From: Mumia sp. Pv4-285
GTDB taxonomy: Bacteria > Actinomycetota > Actinomycetes > Propionibacteriales > Nocardioidaceae
Reading direction: 5' to 3'
Length of the DNA stretch: 64,000 bases
Assembly (NCBI RefSeq): GCF_041320275.1
Contig: NZ_CP162023.1
Location: 3,224,001 to 3,288,000 of the forward strand
The notes below the pieces were generated by a model. The model made no database searches and was not told the DNA's origin. It saw only the letters and a program-made list of their open reading frames with translations. Positions 25,791 to 34,022 of the stretch are shown piece by piece. The position numbers and the translations under genes are program-made. The first letter of the stretch is position 1; every line of letters starts with the position of its first letter.

Positions 25791-26399
25791 CTATGTCTCG
25801 GAGGCGATGCCGTCGATCACCGTGTCCACGACGCCCTCGAGGAAGTCGCCGTCTACCGGTTCGCCGGTGAGCAGGAGCCGCAGGTGGATCGGGCCGATCA
25901 CTGACTCGATGACCCGCTGCGGATCGGTGTCGGCGGCGGCCTCGCCGCGGTCCACTCCCCGGCTGACGATGACCGCGTCGAGTGCGAGCCGCTGGGCCCA
26001 GAAGTCGCGGGCCGCGGCCGCCAAGGTGCTGTCGTGCGGCGCTCCTGCCACGACCGCTCTGGCCATGGCCGACACCTCCGGGGTGGCGGCGTTGGTCGCC
26101 ACGGTCTCGGCGAACTCCAGCAGATCGGCTCGCAAGGATCCGGTGTCCGGGACCGACACGCGCGTGCCCGCGCGTTCGAGCATGGCCTCGAGCACCAGCC
26201 CCTCCTTGGTCCCCCATCGGCGATAGAGGGTCGTCTTGGCGACACCCGCGCGCCGCGCGACCCTCTCCAGGCTCACCGCGGCGTAGCCGCCGTCGGACAG
26301 CTCGGCGATGGTCGCCTCGACCACTGCGGCACGCACCAGCCTGCTGGGCCCTCGAGAGCGTCGCTCCGCTCCCAGTCGTCCTTCTTGCTTCGGGGTCAC
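25791..26399 (-). CDS. TetR/AcrR family repressor
   Basis: 202 aa TetR regulator. The N-terminal helix-turn-helix is VVEATIAELSDGGYAAVSLERVARRAGVAKTTLYRRWGTKEGLVLEAM, and the C-terminal ligand domain resembles the TetR_C type with GPIHLRLLLTGEPVD. The GTG at 26399 is chosen because upstream text is the promoter; a start at 26450 would place the operator inside the coding region. It faces a deazaflavin-type oxidoreductase across a 35 bp palindrome, so it likely represses both. Confidence 0.9.
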   Translation of the reverse strand: MTPKQEGRLGAERRSRGPSRLVRAAVVEATIAELSDGGYAAVSLERVARRAGVAKTTLYRRWGTKEGLVLEAMLERAGTRVSVPDTGSLRADLLEFAETVATNAATPEVSAMARAVVAGAPHDSTLAAAARDFWAQRLALDAVIVSRGVDRGEAAADTDPQRVIESVIGPIHLRLLLTGEPVDGDFLEGVVDTVIDGIASET

Positions 26400-26423
26400 G
26401 CGGACATAGTAGATGAAACTGCT

Positions 26424-26458
26424 CGTATCTATTGCTACTACTCGTAGCATTTGATACG
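26424..26458. promoter_or_regulatory. 35 bp palindromic operator for the TetR pair
   Basis: Nested symmetry: CGTATC-n3-TGCTAC-TACTC-GTAGCA-n3-GATACG, centred at 26441. Both 6 bp arm pairs are perfect. It lies 24 bases before the TetR start and just 8 bases before the oxidoreductase ATG, covering both promoters. This is the expected size and placement for a dimer-of-dimers TetR operator. Confidence 0.8.
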
Positions 26459-26466
26459 TTCACGAG

Positions 26467-26985
26467 ATGCAGCAGAGCTATCGGCAGGCCCGACTTGCGC
26501 GGCGGATCATCCGACGCCAAGCGGCGACGCGACCGATGGCCACGCTGTACGGCGTCATCCAACAACCCTTGGACGAGCTGGTCTACCGGCTCTCTTCGGG
26601 GCGGACCACGGCGTCGGGGTGGCTCGCCGGGCTCGAGATCGCGATGCTCACGACGACCGGCGCGAGGACGGGACTTCCGCGGACCGTGCCAGTGCTGCCA
26701 CTGCCAGACGGCGACCGCACGATCCTCATCGCGTCGAACTTCGGCCGACCGCACCACCCCTCCTGGTACTACAACCTGCGAGCTCACCCTGCGGCGACGA
26801 TCGTCCTCGGCGGCACCGCCCGCGAGGTGGTCGCCCGTGAGCTTCAGGGGGACGAGCGAGAACAGTGCTACCGACGGGGCGAGGAAGTCTTCCCCGGGTT
26901 CAGCTCCTACCGCCGGTGGACGCAGCGAGAGATCCCCGTGCTGACGCTCGACACAGCTGGCGGAGACAACGATCAGTTGCCCTGA
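26467..26985 (+). CDS. Nitroreductase/deazaflavin-dependent oxidoreductase (Ddn-like)
   Basis: 172 aa split-beta-barrel F420-binding protein. The core LTTTGARTGLPRTVPVLPLPDGDRTILIASNFGRPHHPSWYYNLRAHPAATI matches deazaflavin-dependent nitroreductases (family GRKSGxxRxxxL and HPAWYxNLxAxP). It probably reduces quinones or nitro compounds with F420H2. The ATG at 26467 follows the operator closely, so the leader is short. Repressed by the divergent TetR in the simplest model. Confidence 0.88.
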   Translation: MQQSYRQARLARRIIRRQAATRPMATLYGVIQQPLDELVYRLSSGRTTASGWLAGLEIAMLTTTGARTGLPRTVPVLPLPDGDRTILIASNFGRPHHPSWYYNLRAHPAATIVLGGTAREVVARELQGDEREQCYRRGEEVFPGFSSYRRWTQREIPVLTLDTAGGDNDQLP

Positions 26986-27093
26986 GGAGACCGGATAGGC
27001 CGCCGGCATCCCTGGCAACGAGCTTCGCCATGCATTCCACGTCGATCCGCCCTAGTCTCGGCCGCAGGAGACACCCCGTACCAGGGAGGAACC

Positions 27094-28650
27094 GTGGCCC
27101 ACGCCGACGTCACCGCCGATGAGCAGAAGCGGGGCATGTTCAACTCTCGCCGGGTCTTCATCCTGGCTGCGATCGGCTCCGCCGTCGGGTTGGGCAACAT
27201 CTGGCGCTTTCCGTACGTGGCGTACGAGAACGGTGGCGGCGCGTTCGTCATCCCCTACCTGGTGGCGCTGCTGACCGCGGGCATCCCGTTCCTCTTCCTC
27301 GACTACGCGCTCGGGCATCGCAACCGCGGATCGGCACCGCTGTCGTTCGCGCGACAGTCGCGCCGGACCGAGGGCCTGGGCTGGTGGCAGGTAGGCATCT
27401 GCTTCATGATCGGCGTCTACTACGCGGCCGTCCTCGCATGGGCATTGCGCTACACGTTCTTCTCGTTCAACGAGTCCTGGGGTGACGATCCGGAGGGCTA
27501 CTTCTTCGGGGAGTTCCTCGAGGTCAGCGAGCCCGGAGTCACTCTCGACCCGGTGTGGGGAGTCATGATCCCCCTCGCCGTCGTGTGGGCAGCGCTGATC
27601 GCGGTGCTCGTCCTCGGTGTCCAGAAGGGCATCGGCATGCTGTCGTTGATCTTCATCCCGATCCTCGTGATCGCGTTCGTCGCCCTCGTCGCACGATCCC
27701 TCTTCCTCGACGGCGCCATGGACGGACTCGACACGCTCTTCACGCCGGACTGGGAAGCGTTGACCAAACCCGGGGTGTGGGCCGCGGCATACGGTCAGAT
27801 CTTCTTCTCGCTGTCGATCGGCTTCGGGATCATGATCACGTACTCCTCCTATGTGAAGCGCGACACCGACATGCCTGGCTCGGGCTTGGTCGTCGGCTTC
27901 GCCAACTCCGGCTTCGAGCTGCTGGCCGGCATCGGGGTCTTCGCAGCGCTGGGGTTCATGGCGCAGGCCAACGGCGTAGCCGTCGACGAGGTCGCAAGCA
28001 GCGGCATCGGGCTGGCGTTCATCGCGTTCCCGACGATCATCAGCGAGGCGTCATTCGGGGCGTTCATCGGCGTGCTGTTCTTCGCGTCCCTCGTGATTGC
28101 CGGCTTCACCTCGCTCGTCAGCGTGCTCGAGGTCGTGATCTCCGCCGTACGCGACAAGTTCGAGATGACCCGAGTCGGCGCAGTCGTGGCGGTCTCGGTT
28201 CCCTGCGCTCTGGTGAGCCTCGTGTTCCTCGGGACCACCTCCGGACTCTACGTCCTCGACATCATCGACAACTTCATGAACAAGTTCGGGATCCTCTTCG
28301 TGGCGATCGTCAGCATGGTCGTCCTCGCCTGGGTCGTACGCGCGCTGCCGTCGATGGCCGACCATCTCAACGAGTACAGCTCCATCCCGATCAGCGCCTG
28401 GTGGAAGGTGCTGGTCGGCTTCATCGCACCGATCGCTCTCGCGTACGTGCTCGTCCGCGAGTTCATCGACACCGTCGACACCCCGTACGGCGGTTATCCC
28501 GGCTGGATGCTCAACGTCTTCGGCTGGGGCACCGTCGTGGCCGTCATCGTCTTCGGGTTCGTCGCGACCAGAGTCCCGTGGCGACCGGAGACCACTCTGC
28601 AGGTACCCGAGTCACCAACGCCTCGCCAACCGTCCGGGGAGGTGCGCTGA
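27094..28650 (+). CDS. Neurotransmitter:sodium symporter family amino-acid transporter (MetP-like)
   Basis: 518 aa NSS transporter with 12 membrane helices. TM1 has the unwound GSAVGLGNIWRFPYVAYENGGGAFVIPYL signature near residues 28-57, and other helices keep the sodium-site pattern (FFSLSIGFGIMITYSSY, ASLVIAGFTSLVSVLEVV). It imports an amino acid with sodium. AGGGAGG precedes GTG 27094. The tiny gene just downstream encodes a MetS-like small subunit, so methionine or alanine is the best guess for substrate. No regulatory site was recognised in the 108 bp gap. Confidence 0.93.
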   Translation: MAHADVTADEQKRGMFNSRRVFILAAIGSAVGLGNIWRFPYVAYENGGGAFVIPYLVALLTAGIPFLFLDYALGHRNRGSAPLSFARQSRRTEGLGWWQVGICFMIGVYYAAVLAWALRYTFFSFNESWGDDPEGYFFGEFLEVSEPGVTLDPVWGVMIPLAVVWAALIAVLVLGVQKGIGMLSLIFIPILVIAFVALVARSLFLDGAMDGLDTLFTPDWEALTKPGVWAAAYGQIFFSLSIGFGIMITYSSYVKRDTDMPGSGLVVGFANSGFELLAGIGVFAALGFMAQANGVAVDEVASSGIGLAFIAFPTIISEASFGAFIGVLFFASLVIAGFTSLVSVLEVVISAVRDKFEMTRVGAVVAVSVPCALVSLVFLGTTSGLYVLDIIDNFMNKFGILFVAIVSMVVLAWVVRALPSMADHLNEYSSIPISAWWKVLVGFIAPIALAYVLVREFIDTVDTPYGGYPGWMLNVFGWGTVVAVIVFGFVATRVPWRPETTLQVPESPTPRQPSGEVR

Positions 28651-28651
28651 G

Positions 28652-28753
28652 ATGAGCGGACCAGCGATCGTGATGATGATCGTGGCGATCGTCGTCATCT
28701 GGGGAAGCCTCGCGGCAGCGATCTGGAACCTGTCGACCCGTAGCCCGGAGTAG
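28652..28753 (+). CDS. MetS-like small subunit of NSS methionine/alanine importer
   Basis: Small gene of 33 codons, MSGPAIVMMIVAIVVIWG then SLAAAIWNLSTRSPE. It encodes a single membrane helix with a short cytoplasmic tail and starts one base after the transporter stop, behind GGGGAGGTGCG. The G-x-AI(V)MMIVA(I)VVIWGSL(A)AAI pattern is that of the actinobacterial methionine/alanine importer small subunit (MetS type), required for activity of MetP. It ends nine bases before the convergent YCII gene. Confidence 0.85.
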   Translation: MSGPAIVMMIVAIVVIWGSLAAAIWNLSTRSPE

Positions 28754-28761
28754 CAGCGCGG

Positions 28762-29100
28762 CTAGCTCTCGGGGTCGTACATGAACTCCCGGAGCTCCTG
28801 CGCGCAACGGCACGCGGTCGCGATCTTGCGGGCCCACTCCTCCGCGGCTTCGCGGTCCGGAAGCTCCAGGACGGTGAACCCGCCCCGGATGTTCGTTCCG
28901 GGATAGGGCTCTGAGCCCAGCGAGCCGTCGGCCGAGACGAGCACCGGATCGACCGACTCGTCGATCCCGCCTCCGAACACGTATACGCCGGCGGCTTTGG
29001 CTTCCTCGATGACGGCATGGGACTCGGCGGCGACGATCGGGAGCTCCTCGTCTGTGAGGACCATTGCCTCGCTCGGGAAGGAGATCAGGTACTTGGTCAC
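28762..29100 (-). CDS. YCII-related protein
   Basis: 112 aa, MTKYLISFPSEAMVLTDEELP to MYDPES. The strand-helix-strand order and GGFTVLELPDREAAEEWARKIA end match the DGPF/YCII fold; the DGPF itself is replaced by YPGTNIRGG. GTG 29100 matches the family N-terminus M-K-Y. It is divergent from the HxlR regulator, whose operator region lies between them, so the regulator may also control it. Activity is unknown. Confidence 0.82.
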   Translation of the reverse strand: MTKYLISFPSEAMVLTDEELPIVAAESHAVIEEAKAAGVYVFGGGIDESVDPVLVSADGSLGSEPYPGTNIRGGFTVLELPDREAAEEWARKIATACRCAQELREFMYDPES

Positions 29101-29131
29101 CCGTCGATCCTGCCGGTGGCGCAGCAGGGTG

Positions 29132-29170
29132 GCAAGCGGAACTTGCAAACTGCAAGCAACTGCTTGCAAA
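29132..29170. promoter_or_regulatory. Clustered GCAAG/CTTGC repeats, candidate HxlR operator
   Basis: CTTGCA-AAC-TGCAAG (29142-29156) overlaps GCAAGC-AACT-GCTTGC (29152-29167), and another GCAAGC lies at 29132. The repeats sit 21 bases before the HxlR-type start at 29188 and 42 before the divergent YCII start. Two overlapping perfect inverted repeats suggest cooperative binding by a dimeric regulator. Confidence 0.7.
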
Positions 29171-29187
29171 TCTGATAACGTCCCTGG

Positions 29188-29844
29188 ATGCGTACCTACT
29201 CCGATGCCTGCGGCGTGGCGCGAGCGCTCGACGTGGTCGGAGAACGCTGGGCGCTCCTCGTCGTCCGCGAGCTCCTCCTCGGTCCGAAGCGATACACCGA
29301 CCTCGCCGTGGCGCTGCCCGGTGTGAGCACCAACATCCTCGGCACGCGTCTTGGCGAGCTCGAACAGACAGGAGTCCTCACCAAACGCAAGCTGCCACCG
29401 CCGACGGCCGTCACCGTGTACGAGCTGACACCGTGGGGTCGCGAGCTTGAGCCCGCGATCCTTGCCCTCGGGCGGTGGGGAGCTGCGACGAGCGAAGGCC
29501 CGTCGACGCTGTCGTTCAGCGCGTCGTCGTTCATCCTGTCGCTGAGGACGAACTTCTCCCCCGCTCGCGCCCGGGGAGTCACGGCGCGGTTCGCCGTCCG
29601 GCTCGGCGACGAGCGGTTCGCGGGAACCGTCGATGACGGCACCCTCGCCGTCCTCCGCAGCGACGACCCTGACGTCGACGTGGAGATCGGCGGTGATCCG
29701 AAGGTCCTCGCGTCCGTCGTCTACACCGAGGCGACGCTCGATGCCGCGCTCGAGAGCGGCATGATCGCTGTCGCCGGCAGACGAGACCTGCTCGACCAGA
29801 TCATCGACTGCTTTCCCCTGCCACTGGGCGCCGGCTCCCGATGA
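29188..29844 (+). CDS. HxlR-type winged-helix regulator with C-terminal SCP2-like domain
   Basis: 218 aa. Residues 1-100 form an HxlR winged helix: CGVARALDVVGERWALLVVRELLLGPKRYTDLAVALPGVSTNILGTRLGELEQTGVLTKRKLPPPTAVTVYELTPWGREL. The remaining 110 residues (SASSFILSLRTNFSPARARG to ESGMIAVAGRRDLLDQII) resemble the small sterol-carrier-like domain found in some of these regulators. It starts at an ATG directly after the CTTGC repeats. Its stop overlaps the MFS start (ATGA), so it probably controls its own exporter. Confidence 0.9.
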   Translation: MRTYSDACGVARALDVVGERWALLVVRELLLGPKRYTDLAVALPGVSTNILGTRLGELEQTGVLTKRKLPPPTAVTVYELTPWGRELEPAILALGRWGAATSEGPSTLSFSASSFILSLRTNFSPARARGVTARFAVRLGDERFAGTVDDGTLAVLRSDDPDVDVEIGGDPKVLASVVYTEATLDAALESGMIAVAGRRDLLDQIIDCFPLPLGAGSR

Positions 29845-31232
29845 GGCCGGCCACCCCTGTCGGGGCTGCACCCGCGCTGGGGTTGCTGTGCGCCGCCTTC
29901 TTCATGGTCGTGCTCGACTCGACAAGCATCTTCACGGCCCTGCCCTTGATCGGCGCGGATCTCGCGATGACGCCGACGGCGCTCGCCTGGGTCGTCGCCG
30001 TCTACGGGGTGGTCGTGGCCGGCTTCCTGCTTCCCTTCGGCCGCATGGCCGACATCCTCGGCCGCCGACGGGTGTTCCTCGCCGCCGTCGCGGTCTTCGG
30101 CCTGGGATCGCTGGGGTGCGGCCTCGCCACCTCCGGCGCCGTCCTGATCGCGGCCCGTGCCGTCCAGGCGATCGGCGCCGCCGCTCTCACACCAGCAGCC
30201 TTGGCGCTGCTGCTGGCCCTCTACCCCGAGGGGCCCCGCCGCAACCGGGCGCTCGGAGTGTGGGGCGGCCTCGGAGGGATCGGCGCGACCGCCGGGTTGC
30301 TGCTCGGAGGACTCGTCACCGACCGCCTCGGCTGGTCGTGGATCTTCCTCATCAACATCCCCGTGTGCCTGCTGGTCGTCCTTCTCACTCCCCGCTGGCT
30401 CCCGGAGTCCAAGAAGCTCGGGCACCGCCGCCTCGATTTGGTGGGTGGCGCGCTGGTGTCGGCCGCGCTGATGCTGCTGGTGCTCGGGCTCCTCGCCGTC
30501 CCCGTCTCGGGATGGGCACCGCGGGTCTGGCTCCCGCTGACCTTCTCGGCAGCGATCGCCGCAGCCGTCGTGGTCGTCGAACGCCGTAGCACCGACCCGA
30601 TCCTTCCGGCCCGGCTCTTCCAGTCACGCGCACTCGTCGTCGGCAACATCGTGGTCGTCGCCAGCGGCATCTGCGTCGACGGCCTCTTGACGCTGACGAC
30701 CGTGTACGCCCAGCAGGTCCTCGGACTGACCTCGCTCGCATTCGGCCTGATCCTCGCGGCGATGACACTCAGCTCGGTGCTGGCCGTCGCCTACGGTCAG
30801 CGGATGGTGACACGACACGGCCTCCGAAGCGTCGCGCCCGTCGGTCTCGCCATGCTGGCGATCGCCTGCGCGTCGTTCACCGCTCTCCCTGCCGACGACG
30901 CCGGCGTGCCCCTGCTCATCGGCGGCCTGCTGGTGTTCGGCGTCGGCATGGGTGCAGCATTCGTCGCTGGACAGATCGGAGCCGTCAGCGACATCGACCC
31001 CGACGATGCCGGTGCCGCCTCCGGGCTGGAGGAGACCTCCTTCATGATCGGCTCGACCCTCGGCGTCGTCATCGTCACGGCCGTGGCTGCAACCGTGGCT
31101 GGTACGACCGGGGCGGACAGCCCGCCACAGATCGAGGGACTGCGCGCCGCATTCGCGACGCTGGCCGTGATCGCCGCAGCCGGCGCCGTGGCCGCGTCTG
31201 TGGCCTTTCCGAAGACCACCTCTGCGGTCTAG
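29841..31232 (+). CDS. MFS transporter, DHA2 (14-helix) drug exporter type
   Basis: 463 aa with about 14 membrane helices. Motif A-like GRMADILGRRRVFLAAVAVFGLGSLGCGLA (residues 63-92), motif C-like GGLGGIGATAGLLLGGLVTDRLGWSWIFLINIPVCLL (near 147-180) place it in the DHA2 proton-driven multidrug exporters. It is coupled by ATGA to the upstream HxlR regulator. The ligand sensed by the regulator is probably the exported compound. Confidence 0.93.
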   Translation: MRPATPVGAAPALGLLCAAFFMVVLDSTSIFTALPLIGADLAMTPTALAWVVAVYGVVVAGFLLPFGRMADILGRRRVFLAAVAVFGLGSLGCGLATSGAVLIAARAVQAIGAAALTPAALALLLALYPEGPRRNRALGVWGGLGGIGATAGLLLGGLVTDRLGWSWIFLINIPVCLLVVLLTPRWLPESKKLGHRRLDLVGGALVSAALMLLVLGLLAVPVSGWAPRVWLPLTFSAAIAAAVVVVERRSTDPILPARLFQSRALVVGNIVVVASGICVDGLLTLTTVYAQQVLGLTSLAFGLILAAMTLSSVLAVAYGQRMVTRHGLRSVAPVGLAMLAIACASFTALPADDAGVPLLIGGLLVFGVGMGAAFVAGQIGAVSDIDPDDAGAASGLEETSFMIGSTLGVVIVTAVAATVAGTTGADSPPQIEGLRAAFATLAVIAAAGAVAASVAFPKTTSAV

Positions 31233-31323
31233 CCGGATCACAGGCGTCGCCACCGTGTCGCGTTTCTTCAAGCCGGCGCGACCCCGATCCGGCGATGCTG
31301 GCGCTCTGTCCACGACACCATCA

Positions 31324-31343
31324 GCGACGAGAGGTCTCGTCGC
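31324..31343. promoter_or_regulatory. Palindrome upstream of VOC gene
   Basis: GCGACGAGA-GG-TCTCGTCGC, 9 bp perfect arms, 14 bases before ATG 31357 and next to its GGAG ribosome-binding site. It could be an operator or a hairpin that limits translation. Confidence 0.4.
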
Positions 31344-31356
31344 GGAGCGGAGAAGC

Positions 31357-31722
31357 ATGAGCTTGGCCGAGTTGAAGATGATCACTCTGGACTGCGCGGA
31401 CGCCCCGGCGTCGGCAGCATTCTGGTCCGAGGTGCTGGGCTGGGAGGTGGCGCACTCCCAAGACGAGTACGCCATGCTCACCGGACCCTCCCACGCGCTC
31501 GGCTTCGGCTCGATCCCCGACTACGAAGCGCCGGCGTGGCCCAACGAGCACGGCTCGAAGCAGTTCCATCTCGACCTTGCCGTCGACGATCTCGCGACCG
31601 CCGAGAAGGCCATGGTGGACCTCGGGGCCAGGGTCCCGGACGAGCAACCCGGCGAGACGTGGCGGGTGCTGATCGACCCCGGCGGGCATCCGTACTGCAT
31701 CACACTGGCCGGCAACTGGTGA
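31357..31722 (+). CDS. VOC (glyoxalase/bleomycin resistance) superfamily protein
   Basis: 121 aa of the Glyoxalase-like domain type, MSLAELKMITLDCADAPASAAFWSEVLGWEV to GGHPYCITLAGNW. The paired beta-alpha-beta-beta-beta units and end motif DPxGHPFCL are kept (DPGGHPYCI). A metal site is not certain from sequence. GGAGCGGAGAAGC precedes the ATG. It ends 20 bases before the convergent thiolase. Many such actinobacterial proteins have no known substrate. Confidence 0.88.
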   Translation: MSLAELKMITLDCADAPASAAFWSEVLGWEVAHSQDEYAMLTGPSHALGFGSIPDYEAPAWPNEHGSKQFHLDLAVDDLATAEKAMVDLGARVPDEQPGETWRVLIDPGGHPYCITLAGNW

Positions 31723-31741
31723 GCCGGGACGGCTGTCGCGC

Positions 31742-32971
31742 CTACGCCCGGACGCGTTCCCACACCGCCGCGAGGCCCTGACCGCCGCCGATGCACATCG
31801 TCGTGAGCCCGTACCGCTGCTCGCGCCGGTCGAGCTCACGCGCCATCGTTCCGAGCATCCTCGCGCCGGTCGCCCCGACCGGGTGGCCGAGCGAGATGCC
31901 GGATCCGTGGACGTTCGTACGCGCCAGGTCGTCGTCGGTGAAGCGCCACTCCCGCATCACGGCGAGGGCCTGCGCGGCGAATGCCTCGTTCAGCTCGATC
32001 ACGTCGATGTCGGAAAGCGTCAGCCCGGCCCGGTCGAGCGCACGCGCGGTCGCCGGGACCGGACCGATGCCCATCCGGCTCGGTTCCACCCCGGCAACGG
32101 CTGACGACACGAGCCGGATCCACGGCTTCAACCCGAGCTGGTCGGCACGTTCTCGCGAGGTGACGAGAACGAGTGCCGCGGCATCGTTCTGACCGCTGGC
32201 GTTGCCCGCCGTCACTGTGGCGGCGGGGTCCGACGCTCGCAGGATCGGCTTCAGCGATGCCAACGTCTCGAGGCTGGCATCGGCACGCGGATGCTCGTCC
32301 TGGTCGACGACGACCTCCGCGCGGCGCTCGGACACGGTGGTCCCGACGATCTCCTCGGCGAACACGCCACTCCTCTGCGCGGCCACCGCACGACGGTGCG
32401 ACTCGACGGCGAGCGCGTCCTGCTCCTCGCGCGCGATCGCGTACTCGCGACGCAGGTTCTCCGCGGTCTCGATCATCCCTCCCGGCACCGGATGAAGCCG
32501 TCCCCCCGCGGTCACCCGCCCTCTCGCCAAGGCGTCATGGATCTGGACCCCGGAACGTGCACCACCCCACCTCATGTCCGTCGAGAAGAACGCGACGTTG
32601 CTCATCGACTCCACGCCGCCGGCGACGACGACCTCGCTCACGCCGGTACCCACCTGCAGGATCGCGGTGAGCACCGCCTGCAGACCCGAGCCGCAACGAC
32701 GATCGAGCTGCTGCCCCCCGACCGTGACCGGGAGCCCCGCGTCCAGCGCGACGACCCGGCCGATCGCCGGCGCGTCCGCGGTCGGATAGCAGTGGCCGAG
32801 GATCACGTCGTCGATCACCGCAGGGTCGAGACCGGTACGGGACAGCAGTCCCTGCAACGCGCTCACGCCGAGGTCGACCGCACTCGCCGATCGGAAGGCT
32901 CCCCCGTACGCGCCGACCGCGGTCCGCACGGGCTCGCAGACGACGACCTCCCGCATCGTCGTGGTGCTCAC
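31742..32971 (-). CDS. Thiolase (acetyl-CoA C-acyltransferase)
   Basis: 409 aa thiolase. The acylated cysteine is C93 in DRRCGSGLQA, the base pair of residues is in GHPVGATGARM near 365 and CIGGGQGLA near 395. NEAFAAQALAV is also typical. It cleaves a 3-oxoacyl-CoA with CoA in beta-oxidation. GTG 32971 overlaps the LLM gene stop (GTGA). It is the last gene of the seven-gene operon led by the LivH-type permease, placing chain cleavage beside uptake. Confidence 0.95.
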   Translation of the reverse strand: MSTTTMREVVVCEPVRTAVGAYGGAFRSASAVDLGVSALQGLLSRTGLDPAVIDDVILGHCYPTADAPAIGRVVALDAGLPVTVGGQQLDRRCGSGLQAVLTAILQVGTGVSEVVVAGGVESMSNVAFFSTDMRWGGARSGVQIHDALARGRVTAGGRLHPVPGGMIETAENLRREYAIAREEQDALAVESHRRAVAAQRSGVFAEEIVGTTVSERRAEVVVDQDEHPRADASLETLASLKPILRASDPAATVTAGNASGQNDAAALVLVTSRERADQLGLKPWIRLVSSAVAGVEPSRMGIGPVPATARALDRAGLTLSDIDVIELNEAFAAQALAVMREWRFTDDDLARTNVHGSGISLGHPVGATGARMLGTMARELDRREQRYGLTTMCIGGGQGLAAVWERVRA

Positions 32972-34014
32972 AGGGAGTGCACGATCTCGGCGAACCGATG
33001 GAGGTCACCCATCGGGTCGGGACCGACGGGCGTCACCTGGACCACCGTGACGCCACTGGTCCTGTACGCCTGGAGGCGGTCACGGAGGTACGACTCGTCA
33101 CCGATCAGCGATGTTCCCTCGAGCAGCTGGGTGGGGAGGGCCGCCGTCGCCTCGGCGACGTGCCCGTCGAGATAGAGGTCCTGTACCTTCTCTGCCTCGG
33201 CCTCCCACCCGTACTGGCGCACGACCCGGTTGTAGAAGTTGGCCTCGCGGGGGCCCATCGCGCCGACGTAGAAGGTCAGGTGCGCTCGATCGAGCTCACG
33301 TAGGTGCTCCACGTCGTCGCCGACCGCCATCGGGCCTCCGGACACGATCTGGAACGGTCCGAGGCTCGTGTCCCGCTTCGCCAGACCGGCATCCATCGCG
33401 CTCCCCCACACGCGATCAGCCTTCTCCGGGATGTAGAGGAACGGGATCCACCCCTCGGCGACCTCGGCTGCGAGCTCGACGTTCTTCTGACCGAGCGCCG
33501 CGATGAGGACGGGAATCTCCGCGCGCAACGGACGGTGCAGCATCTTCAACGGCTTCCCGGCGCCGGTGCCGCGCTCCTTCGGGAGGGGAATCTCGTACCG
33601 ACGTCCTTGGTGGTCGAGGTGCTCGCGGCGCCACACGGTGCGCAGGATCTCGATGATCTCCCGCGTGCGGCCTAGCGGCGCGTCGTACGGAAGCCCGTGC
33701 CACCCCTCCACGACCTGTGGTCCGCTCGCTCCGAGACCCAGCGTGAACCGCCCGTCGGACACCTGGTCGAGGCCGGCAGCGGTCATGGCGAGCAGCGCGG
33801 GAGTCCGGGAGTAGATCGGCACGATGCCCGACATCAGCTCGACCCGCTCGGTGATGCCGGCGAGGAGCCCGAGGATGCTCACGGCGTCGAAGCCGTACGA
33901 CTCGGGGACGGAGATCACGTCGACGCCTGCGCGCTCGTAGCCGACGGCGAGGTCGCGGATGGATCCGATGTCCGTCCGCGGGTCGATCCCGACGGCAACC
34001 TTCATGCTGGACAT
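32968..34014 (-). CDS. LLM class F420-dependent oxidoreductase
   Basis: 348 aa luciferase-like TIM-barrel protein: VGIDPRTDIGSIRDLAVGYERAGVDVISVPESYGFD, LLAGITERVELMSGIVPIYSRTPALLAMTAAGLDQVSDGRFTLGLGASGPQVVEGWHG. The GLGASGPQVVEGWHG pattern is typical of F420-type actinobacterial LLM enzymes. It may reduce or oxidise a CoA-bound intermediate. ATG 34014 (MSSMKVAVG) is preferred because GAGG sits six bases ahead; ATG 34005 is possible. It lies between the binding protein and thiolase in the Liv-type operon. Confidence 0.9.
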   Translation of the reverse strand: MSSMKVAVGIDPRTDIGSIRDLAVGYERAGVDVISVPESYGFDAVSILGLLAGITERVELMSGIVPIYSRTPALLAMTAAGLDQVSDGRFTLGLGASGPQVVEGWHGLPYDAPLGRTREIIEILRTVWRREHLDHQGRRYEIPLPKERGTGAGKPLKMLHRPLRAEIPVLIAALGQKNVELAAEVAEGWIPFLYIPEKADRVWGSAMDAGLAKRDTSLGPFQIVSGGPMAVGDDVEHLRELDRAHLTFYVGAMGPREANFYNRVVRQYGWEAEAEKVQDLYLDGHVAEATAALPTQLLEGTSLIGDESYLRDRLQAYRTSGVTVVQVTPVGPDPMGDLHRFAEIVHSL

Positions 34015-34022
34015 CTCACGCC

